A stretch of DNA of 15,571 bases from an uncultured Oscillibacter sp. (GTDB taxonomy: Bacteria > Bacillota > Clostridia > Oscillospirales > Oscillospiraceae), in contig NZ_CAJUBK010000052.1 of assembly GCF_910584465.1 (NCBI RefSeq), forward strand, positions 1-15,571, written 5' to 3'. This document shows positions 1 to 7,728 of the stretch, in pieces (position 1 is the stretch's first letter; each line of letters starts with the position of its first letter). The notes below the pieces were generated by a model that was given only the letters and a program-made list of their open reading frames with translations, did not search any database and was not told the origin of the DNA. A program made the position numbers and the translations under genes.

Positions 1-611
1 TGGACGACAACCACAACAACGTCGTCGTCTTCCTCCGCAAGGACAAGAAGGGCCGCGACCTGCTCTGCGCAGTGAACTTCTCCCCGAATACTTACGAAGG
101 CTACCGGATGGGCGTCCCCGACCACAAGCAGTACGTCCCCGTGTTCAACACCGACGCAGCCGAATACGGCGGCGACGGCTTCGGCGACACCGCCCCCGTG
201 CCGGTGGAGGCCATCCCCTCCCACGGTAAGGAGCGCTCCGCCGCCATCCGCATCCCGGCCTTCGGAGCGGTGTTCCTGCGGGGCGAAGGCACGTTCCCCA
301 AGCCCCGGGGCAGGAAGAAGAAGGCCGAGGGCCCGGCCAAGGCCGCGGGAGCGGCCCGCGCCGCCGGGGAGACCGCCGTCAAGGCGGCGGGGAAGACCGC
401 CAAAGCCTCCGCCAAGGCCCTGGCAGAGGCCGTGAAGGAGCCCAAGCGGCGCGGCCGGCCCCCTAAGGTCAAGGACGCGGACAAAGCCCTGACGGAGGCC
501 GCGAAGGAGCCCAAGCGGCGCGGCCGGCCCCCTAAGGCCAAGGACGCAGATGAAGCCCCCGCCAAGAAGCCCAGAGCGAAAAAACAGGCAAAGGAGCTGA
601 AAGAGACATGA
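1..611 (+). CDS. glgB: 1,4-alpha-glucan branching enzyme, C-terminal part, with AT-hook/Lys-Ala tail (5' truncated by window)
   Basis: The open frame enters the window (first full codon at 3) and gives 202 residues. The first ~95 match the all-beta C-terminal domain of GH13 branching enzymes, which cut alpha-1,4 glucan and re-join it as alpha-1,6 branches: the text VNFSPNTYEGYRMGVP, then NTDAAEYGG, then a final strand ending VFLRGEG. The catalytic barrel lies upstream of the window. Family members normally stop about here. This protein continues for ~100 residues rich in Ala and Lys, ending in two copies of a 23-residue unit that each contain RRGRPPK, an AT-hook core. The stop overlaps the glgC start (ATGA), so the genes are translationally coupled. 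Identity as glgB is firm from motifs and context. The role of the tail is unknown; DNA or polyanion binding is inference. Confidence 0.93.
   Translation, partial: DDNHNNVVVFLRKDKKGRDLLCAVNFSPNTYEGYRMGVPDHKQYVPVFNTDAAEYGGDGFGDTAPVPVEAIPSHGKERSAAIRIPAFGAVFLRGEGTFPKPRGRKKKAEGPAKAAGAARAAGETAVKAAGKTAKASAKALAEAVKEPKRRGRPPKVKDADKALTEAAKEPKRRGRPPKAKDADEAPAKKPRAKKQAKELKET
426..563 (+). repeat. Two tandem 69-bp units encoding AT-hook motifs in the GlgB tail
   Basis: Units lie at 426-494 and 495-563, in frame, 23 codons each, and are nearly identical in DNA. Each encodes KEPKRRGRPPK followed by a Lys/Asp/Ala linker. The AT-hook cores RRGRPPK are at 447-467 and 516-536. The high DNA identity suggests a recent tandem duplication. 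Confidence 0.9.
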
Positions 612-1813
612 AGAAAGAATGCATTGCCATGTTGCTGGCCGGAGGACAGGGCAGCCGTCTCTATGTCCTCACCGGAGACATGGCAAAGCCCGCCGTCCCC
701 TTCGGCGGCAAGTACCGCATCATCGACTTCCCCCTCTCCAACTGCACCAACTCCGGCATCGACACCGTGGGCGTGCTGACCCAGTACCGTCCCCTGGAGC
801 TCAACAGCTATATCGGCAGCGGCCAGCCCTGGGATCTGGACGGCTCCAGCGGCGGCGTACACATCCTGCCCCCCTATCAGGGCGCCAAGGGCGGCACCTG
901 GTACAAGGGCACCGCCAACGCCATCTATCAGAACCTGGGCTTCATCGATATGCACGATCCCGACTACGTGGTCGTCCTCTCCGGCGACCACATCTATAAG
1001 ATGGACTACTCCGACATGCTGGCCCGCCACAAGGCCGCCGGCGCCGCCTGCACCATCTCCGTCATGGAGGTCCCCTGGGCCGAGGCCCCCCGCTTCGGCA
1101 TCATGAGCGTGGACGGCGACGACATGATCACCGAGTTCGCCGAGAAACCCAAGGAGCCCAAGAGCAACCTGGCCTCCATGGGCATCTACGTCTTCTCCTG
1201 GAAGGCCCTGCGGCAGTACCTCATCGACGACGAGGCCACCGAGGGCTCCGAGAACGATTTCGGCAAGAACATCATCCCCACCATGCTGAACAACGAAGAG
1301 CGCATGGCGGCCTACCGCTTCGAGGGCTACTGGAAGGACGTGGGCACCCTGGAGTCCCTCTGGGACGCCAACATGGATATGCTGGCCCCCGAGTCCGGCC
1401 TGGACCTGCGGGACCAGTCCTGGCCCATCTACGCCCGCTCCATCAGCGCGCCTCCGGCCTTCCTGGGCGCCAACTCCACCGTCACCCACAGCGCCGTGAA
1501 CCGCGGCAGCGTGCTGGAGGGCATGGTGGAGAACTCCGTCCTCTCCCCCAACGTCACCGTGGGCGAGGGCGCGACGGTGCGCTACTCCGTCCTCTTCCCC
1601 GGCGTCGTGGTCGAGCCCGGCGCGGTGGTGGAATACGCCATCCTGGGCGAGGGCTGCAAGATCGGCAGGGGCTGCCACGTGGGCGGTACGCCGGAAAACA
1701 CGCCGGAGGGCTGGGGCCTGACGGTGCTGGCCCCGGGCTGTGAGCTGCCCGAGGGCAGGAACGCCAAGGCCGGCATCATGCTCAGCCGCAACGGTGAGGA
1801 GGTGTCCAAATGA
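608..1813 (+). CDS. glgC: Glucose-1-phosphate adenylyltransferase, catalytic subunit GlgC
   Basis: Makes ADP-glucose and pyrophosphate from ATP and glucose-1-phosphate, the committed step of bacterial glycogen synthesis. The 401 residues match the usual length. An N-terminal nucleotidyltransferase domain starts with the nucleotide loop LLAGGQGSRL and continues with AKPAVPFGGKYRIIDFPLSN, GTANAIYQN, SGDHIYKMDYSDML, FAEKP and SMGIYVFSW. From about residue 280 a left-handed beta-helix domain follows, with hexapeptide-like repeats (NSVLSPNVTVGEGATV). The start is set by AAAGGAG at 590-596, and the ATG overlaps the glgB stop. The glgD start overlaps its own stop (ATGA), as expected for a co-translated GlgC-GlgD pair. 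Allosteric control by sugar phosphates is usual for the family but cannot be read here. Confidence 0.97.
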   Translation: MKKECIAMLLAGGQGSRLYVLTGDMAKPAVPFGGKYRIIDFPLSNCTNSGIDTVGVLTQYRPLELNSYIGSGQPWDLDGSSGGVHILPPYQGAKGGTWYKGTANAIYQNLGFIDMHDPDYVVVLSGDHIYKMDYSDMLARHKAAGAACTISVMEVPWAEAPRFGIMSVDGDDMITEFAEKPKEPKSNLASMGIYVFSWKALRQYLIDDEATEGSENDFGKNIIPTMLNNEERMAAYRFEGYWKDVGTLESLWDANMDMLAPESGLDLRDQSWPIYARSISAPPAFLGANSTVTHSAVNRGSVLEGMVENSVLSPNVTVGEGATVRYSVLFPGVVVEPGAVVEYAILGEGCKIGRGCHVGGTPENTPEGWGLTVLAPGCELPEGRNAKAGIMLSRNGEEVSK

Positions 1814-2922
1814 ACGGACTGCATGGGATCATTTTCGCTTACGAGCGGCGCGGCGACCTCCAGGAGCTGGGGGCCATCCGCTCCTCCGCCTCTATCCCCT
1901 TCGGCGGCCGGTTCCGGGCGGTGGACTTCGCCCTCAGCAGCCTGGTCAACGCCGGGGCCACGGACGTGGGCATCGTCCTCCACGGACACTATCAGAGCCT
2001 GCTGGACCACCTGGGCACCGGCAAGGACTGGGACCTGAGCCGCAAGCGCGGCGGCCTGCGGCTGCTGCCCCCCTTCAACTACCGCAGCGACTGGGGCACC
2101 ATGCCCTACCGGGGCCATATCGAGGCCCTGGCCGGCGTGCGCAGCTATCTGGAGGGCATCCGCCAGGATTACGTGGTCATGATCGACGGCGACCTGGTGG
2201 CGAACCTGCCCATCAGCGAGATCTATGAGGAGCACCTGAAGTCCGGCGCGGACATCACCGCCGTCTGCGCCAACGACAGCTTCATGACCGAGGACGGCAC
2301 CTACTTCCAGGTGGGCGAGGGCGGCCGGGTCACGGAGGTCTTCATCCATCCCCACACGCCTCGGGGCCTCCGGGGCCTGGGCACCTATGTCGTCTCCAAG
2401 AAGCTCTTGATCGAACTGGTGGACGACTGCGTGGCCAAGGATCAGCTCAGCTGGCGGGGCGACGTGCTCCAGGCCCGGAAGGGCGATCTGAAGATCCAGA
2501 GCTACATCTGGAAGGGCTACGCCGCTCAGATCCGTTCCGTCCAGGAGTATTACGACCGCAGCATGCAGCTGCTCGATCCCGCCATCCGGGCAGATCTCTT
2601 CCGCACCCAGCGCCCCATCCGGGCCAAGAACACGGACCTCAGCTCCACCTATATCGGCGACGGCGGCAAATGCGTCAACTCCCTGTTCGGCGACGGCTGC
2701 TCCATCGAGGGCGTGGTGGAGGATTCCATCCTCTTCCCCGGCGTGACGGTGGAGGCCGGCGCGGTGGTGCGCAACTGCGTGGTGTTCAAGGGCTGCGTCA
2801 TCCGGAAGGACGCCCAGCTCAGCTACATCATCGCGGACAAGGACGTGGAGATCCTCCCGGGCCGGACCCTGATGGGCCACGCGACCTATCCCATCGTCCT
2901 GGCGAAGGGCAGCCGGGTATGA
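1810..2922 (+). CDS. glgD: ADP-glucose pyrophosphorylase regulatory-type subunit GlgD
   Basis: A 370-residue GlgC paralogue, typical of Firmicutes, that joins GlgC in a hetero-oligomer. It keeps the fold (SIPFGGRFRAVDFALSSLVN, YRGHIEAL, MIDGDLVANL, GLGTYVVSKKLL and a C-terminal beta-helix with FPGVTVEAGAVV). The Gly-rich nucleotide loop of GlgC (AGGQGSRL) is replaced by AYERRGDLQEL, so the subunit alone is probably weakly active or inactive. That fits the known GlgD role of stimulating GlgC. GAGGAGG at 1796-1802, 7 nt before the ATG, supports the start, and the ATGA overlap with glgC indicates coupling. A hairpin terminator begins 8 nt after the stop. Confidence 0.95.
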   Translation: MNGLHGIIFAYERRGDLQELGAIRSSASIPFGGRFRAVDFALSSLVNAGATDVGIVLHGHYQSLLDHLGTGKDWDLSRKRGGLRLLPPFNYRSDWGTMPYRGHIEALAGVRSYLEGIRQDYVVMIDGDLVANLPISEIYEEHLKSGADITAVCANDSFMTEDGTYFQVGEGGRVTEVFIHPHTPRGLRGLGTYVVSKKLLIELVDDCVAKDQLSWRGDVLQARKGDLKIQSYIWKGYAAQIRSVQEYYDRSMQLLDPAIRADLFRTQRPIRAKNTDLSSTYIGDGGKCVNSLFGDGCSIEGVVEDSILFPGVTVEAGAVVRNCVVFKGCVIRKDAQLSYIIADKDVEILPGRTLMGHATYPIVLAKGSRV

Positions 2923-2930
2923 ATCTTGAT

Positions 2931-2958
2931 AAAAGGGGGGCGTCCTCGTCCCCCTTTT
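2931..2958 (+). terminator. Hairpin terminator after glgD
   Basis: A 9-bp perfect stem (AAAAGGGGG at 2931-2939 with CCCCCTTTT at 2950-2958) encloses a 10-nt loop. The U-run is the stem's own 3' TTTT, so termination may be partial. It separates glgB-C-D from glgA-P. Confidence 0.65.
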
Positions 2959-2975
2959 CTGATTGGAAGGCCGGA

Positions 2976-3004
2976 TTGACCCGGCCCGCAGGATCTGATA
3001 TAAT
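2976..3004 (+). promoter_or_regulatory. Sigma-A type promoter for glgA-glgP
   Basis: TTGACC (2976-2981), a 17-nt spacer, and a perfect TATAAT (2999-3004) preceded by TGA, an extended -10 (TGn). Transcription would start near 3011, leaving a leader of about 90 nt. The glgA ribosome site AAAAGGAG (3087-3094) sits 7 nt before the ATG at 3102. Confidence 0.85.
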
Positions 3005-3101
3005 GTAAGGCAAGCGCCGTCCCGGCGGTCTCCCATCTGTCTGACGCCCCGGACCCCGCGGGCCTCCCTGTGCCGGGAGAGATACGAAAAGGAGTAAGTG
3101 T

Positions 3102-5078
3102 ATGAAGATCTTATATGTGACAAGCGAAGCGGTCCCCTTCTGCAAGACCGGCGGTCTCGCCGACGTGGCCGGTTCCCTGCCCCCCGCCTTGGCGGAACAG
3201 GGCGCTGAGGTGGCCGTGGTCCTCCCCCTCTATGAGCGGGTCCGGGAGCGTTTCGGCAGCCAGCTGAGGTTCGAGTGCTATGACTACGTGGACCTGGCGT
3301 GGCGGCACAGCTACTGCGGCCTCTTCTCCATGGAGAAAGATGGCGTGACCTGGTATTTCCTGGACAACGAGCAGTACTTCGACCGCGGCAGCCTCTACGG
3401 GCAGGCGGACGACGGCGAACGCTTCGCCTTCTTCTCCCGCGCCGTGGTGCGGATGCTGGACCACTTCAAATTCTGGCCCGAGGTCGTCCACTGCAACGAC
3501 TGGCAGTCCGCCCTGGTGCCCATCTATCTGAAGGACGACGGCGTCCGGGAGGACCGCTACCGCTCCATCAAGACCGTGGTCACCATCCATAACATCGAAT
3601 ATCAGGGCCGCTACAACCCCTATGTCCTGGGCGACCTCTTCGGCCTGGACGCCGGCTGGGTCAAGGACGGCACCATGCTGATGGACGGCGACGCGAACCT
3701 CCTCAAGGGCGCCATCCTGTGCGCCGACGCCGTGAACGCCGTCTCCCCCACCTACGCCAACGAGCTGAAGATGCCCTACTTCGCCCACCGCATGGAGGGC
3801 ATCATGCGCCAGTGCTCCAACAAGCTCTCCGGCGTGCTGAACGGCATCGACATGAAGCTCTACGACCCCTCCACGGACCCCCACATCCTGAAGAACTTCT
3901 CCCAGGAGGACATGTCCGGCAAGGACGAGTGCAAGGCCGAGCTGCAGCGGATGGCCGGCCTGCGGGAGGAGGCCCACACCCCCATCGTGGCCATGGTCAG
4001 CCGCCTGGTCTCCCACAAGGGCCTGGACCTGATCTGCGAGGTGCTCCACGACATGATGGAGCTGCCCATGCAGCTGGTGGTCCTGGGCACCGGCGACCAG
4101 CGGTATGAGGAGTTCTTCCACTGGGCCGCGCAGCAGTATCCCGGGCGGATGTCCATCCGCCTGGACTACAACGAGGACCTGGCCATGGCGATCTACGCCG
4201 GCGCGGACCTGTTCCTCATGCCCTCCAAGAGCGAGCCCTGCGGCCTGAGCCAGATGATCGCCATGCGCTACGGCACGGTGCCCATCGTCCGGGAGACCGG
4301 CGGCCTGAAGGACACCGTCCAGGCCTGCGAGTCCTGGCGGGACGCCGGGAACGGCTTCTCCTTCGCCAACTACTCCAGCGCCGATATGCTCCATGTCATC
4401 CGGGAGGCCGTGTACCTGTACAAGGATTATCCCGACGTCTTCGGCCGTCTGCGCCAGCGGGCCATGGCCTGCGACTTCAGCTGGGCCCGCAGCGCCCGGG
4501 AGTACCTGCGCATCTACGCCACCATCACCGGCCAGACCTGGCCTGTCCACGAGGATACCCGCCGCGCGGCCGAGGTCCCTGCCGAGGAACCCGCTCCCGC
4601 TGTGGAGGAGGCCCCCGCCGAGGAGCCCGCTCCCGCGGTGGAGGAAGCCCCTGCCGAGGAGCCCGCTCCCTCTGTGGAGGAAGCTCCCGCCGAGGAGCCC
4701 GCTCCCGTCGTAGAGGAAGCCCCTGCCGAAGAGCCCGCTCCCGCCGTGGAGGAAGCCCCTGCTGAGGAGCCCGCTCCCGCTGTGGAGGAAGTCCCTGCCG
4801 AGGAGCCCGCTCCCGCCGTAGAGGAACCCCCTGCCGAAGAGCCCGCTCCCGCCGTGGAGGAGGCCCCCGCCGAGGAGCCTGCTCCCGCCGTGGAGGAGGC
4901 CCCCACTGAGGAACCCGCCCCCGCCGAGGAGCCCGCTCCCGCTGCGGAGGCGCCGGCCAAAAAGCCCCGGAAGACCGCGGCCAGATCCGCCGCGAAGTCC
5001 GGGAAGCCCGCGAAGAAAGCGGAGAAGAAGACGACTGCTAAGAAAGGAACCGCCGGTAAGAAAAAGACCGCGGAGTGA
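3102..5078 (+). CDS. glgA: Glycogen synthase GlgA with acidic Pro repeat and lysine-rich C-terminal tail
   Basis: A GT5 ADP-glucose:glucan transferase that extends alpha-1,4 chains. Residues 1 to about 480 are a complete GT-B enzyme. The N-terminal domain starts ILYVTSEAVPFCKTGGLADV, with the KTGGL substrate loop, and contains VVHCNDWQSALVPIYLK and TIHNIEYQGRY. The C-terminal domain has MVSRLVSHKGLDLI and the catalytic SKSEPCGLSQMIAMRYGTVP (E-x7-E region). GlgA usually ends here, at 470-490 residues. This protein adds about 175 residues: nine 12-residue AEEPAPxVEExP units from residue 494, a degenerate part-copy, and a 39-residue tail rich in Lys, Ala and Thr (PRKTAARSAAKSGKPAKK and on). No signal peptide or membrane segment is visible. 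It has its own promoter and overlaps glgP by GTGA. Confidence 0.96.
   Translation: MKILYVTSEAVPFCKTGGLADVAGSLPPALAEQGAEVAVVLPLYERVRERFGSQLRFECYDYVDLAWRHSYCGLFSMEKDGVTWYFLDNEQYFDRGSLYGQADDGERFAFFSRAVVRMLDHFKFWPEVVHCNDWQSALVPIYLKDDGVREDRYRSIKTVVTIHNIEYQGRYNPYVLGDLFGLDAGWVKDGTMLMDGDANLLKGAILCADAVNAVSPTYANELKMPYFAHRMEGIMRQCSNKLSGVLNGIDMKLYDPSTDPHILKNFSQEDMSGKDECKAELQRMAGLREEAHTPIVAMVSRLVSHKGLDLICEVLHDMMELPMQLVVLGTGDQRYEEFFHWAAQQYPGRMSIRLDYNEDLAMAIYAGADLFLMPSKSEPCGLSQMIAMRYGTVPIVRETGGLKDTVQACESWRDAGNGFSFANYSSADMLHVIREAVYLYKDYPDVFGRLRQRAMACDFSWARSAREYLRIYATITGQTWPVHEDTRRAAEVPAEEPAPAVEEAPAEEPAPAVEEAPAEEPAPSVEEAPAEEPAPVVEEAPAEEPAPAVEEAPAEEPAPAVEEVPAEEPAPAVEEPPAEEPAPAVEEAPAEEPAPAVEEAPTEEPAPAEEPAPAAEAPAKKPRKTAARSAAKSGKPAKKAEKKTTAKKGTAGKKKTAE
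4581..4940 (+). repeat. 36-bp tandem repeat in glgA (nine 12-residue acidic/Pro units plus partial copies)
   Basis: Nine exact-length units occupy 4581-4904, each coding AEEPAPxVEExP, where x is mostly Ala but also Ser, Val or Pro. TEEPAP (4905-4922) and AEEPAP (4923-4940) follow. Units differ mainly at silent third positions (gct/gcc/gcg, gaa/gag), so the protein sequence is more conserved than the DNA. Confidence 0.95.
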
Positions 5079-5080
5079 AA

Positions 5081-7522
5081 ATGCCCATGACACCGATCAC
5101 GACGAAACAGCTGGAAGAAGCCCTGTCCGCCAAGTTGATGACCAACTTCGGCAAAGCCGCCGACGAGGCCACCGACGGCGAGATGATGCGGGCCAGTGCC
5201 CTGGTCCTGCGGGACATGATGGCCATGCGGGAAGTGGAGTCCCGGAAGAAGACCCGCACGGATAAGAAGAAGCAGGTCCACTACCTGTCCATGGAGTTCC
5301 TCATGGGCCGGAGCCTGATCAAGAACGCCTATAACCTGGAGGTGCTCCCCCAACTGAAGGAAGCCCTGGAACACATGGGGTTCAAGGCCGCCGACATCTT
5401 CGAGATGGAGCCCGACGCGGCCCTGGGCAACGGCGGGCTGGGCCGTCTGGCCGCCTGCTACCTGGACTCCATGACCACCCTGGAGATCCCCGCCACCGGC
5501 TACTCCATCTGCTATGAACTGGGCCTGTTCAAGCAGAAGATCGTGGAGGGCCAGCAGGTGGAGCTCCCCGACCACTGGAAGGACCTGGGCGCCGCCTGGC
5601 TGCTGCCCAAGCCCGCCGAGGCGCAGACCGTCTCCTTCGGCGGCACGGTCCGGGAGTTCTGGGCCGACGGCCACCTCCACACCGTCAACGAGAACGCCAC
5701 CACGATCCAGGCGATCCCCTATGATATGGAGATCGCCGGATACGGCACCGACCATGTCAACGTCCTGCGCCTGTGGGATCCCCGGCCCACCAAGCCCATC
5801 GACATGAGCCTGTTCGGCCGCGGCGAGTATCTGAAAGCCTCCGAGGAGGAGACCATGGCCGAGACCATCGCCAAGGTGCTCTACCCCGACGACAACCACA
5901 TCGAGGGGAAGTCCCTCCGCCTCAAGCAGCAGTATTTCTTCGTCTCCGCCACGGTCCAATCCATCACCGCCAAGCATCTGGATACTTACGGGACGCTGAA
6001 GAACTTCCATGAGAAGAACATCATCCAGATCAACGACACCCACCCCACCCTGGTCATCCCGGAGCTGATGCGGGTGCTCATCGACGACACCGGCATGGAC
6101 TGGGACGAGGCGTGGCACATCACCACCCACTCCGTGGCCTATACGAACCACACGGTCCTGGCCGAGGCCCTGGAGCGCTGGCCCCAGACCCTGATGGAGC
6201 GCCGCCTGCCCCGCATCTGGCAGATCATCCAGGAGATCTCCAACCGCTGGCAGAAGCGGGTGGAGGACTTCTATCACGATCCCGCCAAGACCAAGCGGAT
6301 GGCCATCATCTGGGACGGCCAGGTCCGCATGGCGAACCTGTGTATCGCCGGTGGCATGGCGGTCAACGGCGTCAGCACCCTCCACTCCGACATCCTGCGC
6401 AGCGACGTCTTCAAGGACGCCTGCGGCATGGAGCCCCAGAAGTTCCAGAACGTCACCAACGGCATCGACCACCGCCGCTGGCTCAGCGAGATCAACCCCG
6501 GCCTGGACAGCCTCATAAAGGAGCTGACCGGCGGGGACGCCTACCTCTCCAACGCCTCCGTCCTCCAGAAGCTGGACGCCTTCGCGGACGACAAGGCCGT
6601 GCTGGACCGCCTGGCGGAGATCAAGCGGAAGAACAAGGAGCTCCTCGCTGTCCACGCCAAGCGGAGCCGGGGCGTCATCCTGAACCCCGACGCCATCTTC
6701 GACGTGCAGGCGAAGCGCCTCCACGAGTACAAGCGCCAGCTCCTGAACGTGCTGCACATCATCGCCCTTTATCAGAAGCTGCGGGACGATCCCAGCGCCA
6801 TCGTCCAGCCCCACACCTTCCTCTTCGGCGCGAAAGCGGCGCCGGGCTACGAGGTGGCGAAGCGGATCATCCGTCTGATCAACTCCCTGGCCGACCAGAT
6901 CGAGCACGACCCCATCTGCAAGGATAAGCTCCAGGTGGTCTTCCTGGAGAACTACCGGGTCTCCCTGGCGGAGGTGCTGATGCCCGCCAGCGAGGTCAGC
7001 CAGCAGATCTCCACCGCCGGCAAGGAGGCCAGCGGCACCGGCAACATGAAGTTCATGATGAACGGCGCCCTGACCATCGGCACCCTGGACGGCGCCAACG
7101 TGGAGATGCACGAGGTGCTGGGGGACGAGAACATGTTCCTCTTCGGCCTCCATGCCGACGAGGTGGAGCACCTGAAGCGGGAGGGCTATGTGCCCCAGCG
7201 CTGGTACAACCGGGATGAGCGCCTCCGCCGGGCCATGGACGCCCTGCGGACCGGCTTCCGGGACGGCGTCAGCTATGACGACCTGTATCAGCGGCTGCTG
7301 CTGGGCATGGGCGGCAGCCCCGCCGACGAGTACCTGCTCCTGGCGGACTTCCAGTCCTACTGCGACGCGGAGGCGCGCATGGTGGAGACCTATGCCCATC
7401 CCGAGCTGTGGAACCGCATGAGCCTGCACAACATCGCCCGCAGCGGCATCTTCGCCGCCGACCGGGCCGTCGCGCAGTACGCCGAAAACATCTGGCATGT
7501 CCCCCACCGCGCGCTCTCCTGA
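5081..7522 (+). CDS. glgP: Glycogen phosphorylase GlgP
   Basis: A GT35 enzyme that releases glucose-1-phosphate from glycogen ends using phosphate and pyridoxal phosphate. About 813 residues is the normal length. Landmarks in order are VHYLSMEFLMGRSL near the N-terminus, ALGNGGLGRLAACYLDS, NDTHPTLVIPELMR, VTNGIDHRRWL, RLHEYKRQLLN, and the PLP site EASGTGNMKFMMNG, whose Lys at 7049-7051 would carry the cofactor. Start candidates are GTG 5075 (overlapping the glgA stop), ATG 5081 and ATG 5087. ATG 5081 is chosen because GGAG at 5072-5075 lies 5 nt upstream. Co-expression with glgA pairs synthesis and breakdown. Unlike GlgA and GlgB it has no added tail. Confidence 0.96.
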   Translation: MPMTPITTKQLEEALSAKLMTNFGKAADEATDGEMMRASALVLRDMMAMREVESRKKTRTDKKKQVHYLSMEFLMGRSLIKNAYNLEVLPQLKEALEHMGFKAADIFEMEPDAALGNGGLGRLAACYLDSMTTLEIPATGYSICYELGLFKQKIVEGQQVELPDHWKDLGAAWLLPKPAEAQTVSFGGTVREFWADGHLHTVNENATTIQAIPYDMEIAGYGTDHVNVLRLWDPRPTKPIDMSLFGRGEYLKASEEETMAETIAKVLYPDDNHIEGKSLRLKQQYFFVSATVQSITAKHLDTYGTLKNFHEKNIIQINDTHPTLVIPELMRVLIDDTGMDWDEAWHITTHSVAYTNHTVLAEALERWPQTLMERRLPRIWQIIQEISNRWQKRVEDFYHDPAKTKRMAIIWDGQVRMANLCIAGGMAVNGVSTLHSDILRSDVFKDACGMEPQKFQNVTNGIDHRRWLSEINPGLDSLIKELTGGDAYLSNASVLQKLDAFADDKAVLDRLAEIKRKNKELLAVHAKRSRGVILNPDAIFDVQAKRLHEYKRQLLNVLHIIALYQKLRDDPSAIVQPHTFLFGAKAAPGYEVAKRIIRLINSLADQIEHDPICKDKLQVVFLENYRVSLAEVLMPASEVSQQISTAGKEASGTGNMKFMMNGALTIGTLDGANVEMHEVLGDENMFLFGLHADEVEHLKREGYVPQRWYNRDERLRRAMDALRTGFRDGVSYDDLYQRLLLGMGGSPADEYLLLADFQSYCDAEARMVETYAHPELWNRMSLHNIARSGIFAADRAVAQYAENIWHVPHRALS

Positions 7523-7597
7523 GCGGGGCCAAGAGGACCCGCCCGCTCCGGCAGCCCGGCAGTCCCGAACGCCGGAGCGGCGGCAGCCAAGGCTATG

Positions 7598-7626
7598 CGA
7601 GAGGGACCCTTCCTGGGTCCCTCTCG
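7598..7626 (+). terminator. Perfect 12-bp hairpin downstream of glgP, without U-run
   Basis: CGAGAGGGACCC (7598-7609) pairs with GGGTCCCTCTCG (7615-7626) around a 5-nt loop. No T-run follows on the + strand, so this may be an mRNA 3'-end stabilising structure rather than an intrinsic terminator. It begins about 75 nt after the glgP stop. Confidence 0.4.
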
Positions 7627-7674
7627 TGACGCTCTCCCTTCCCGCCGGTGGACCCCCCTGTTTTTTGACACTCT

Positions 7675-7710
7675 AAAAGGGCCGCATCCTTTACGGATAC
7701 GGCCCTTTTT
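7675..7710. terminator. Bidirectional terminator between convergent glgP and thrS
   Basis: AAAAGGGCCG (7675-7684) pairs with CGGCCCTTTT (7700-7709), and the stem continues inward past one mismatch (ATCC/GGAT, loop 7690-7694). TTTTT follows on the + strand, and the mirror-image AAAA gives a U-run on the - strand. It lies 19 nt beyond the thrS stop, so it can serve both genes. Confidence 0.88.
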
Positions 7711-7728
7711 CGATGCTTTGTGCTTTGG

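Noticed and set aside
101..1678. Long - strand open frames of hundreds of codons antisense to glgB/glgC/glgD (also 1582-3123)
   Set aside because: They mirror high-GC codon bias of the real + strand genes, are rich in Gly, Ala, Val, His and Asp, and lack ribosome sites or family motifs.
4514..7507. 997-codon - strand frame over the glgA repeats and glgP (and a 660-codon one over glgA)
   Set aside because: The Ala/Gly/Ser repeats are simply the reverse reading of the acidic GlgA repeat; glgA and glgP are certain on the + strand.
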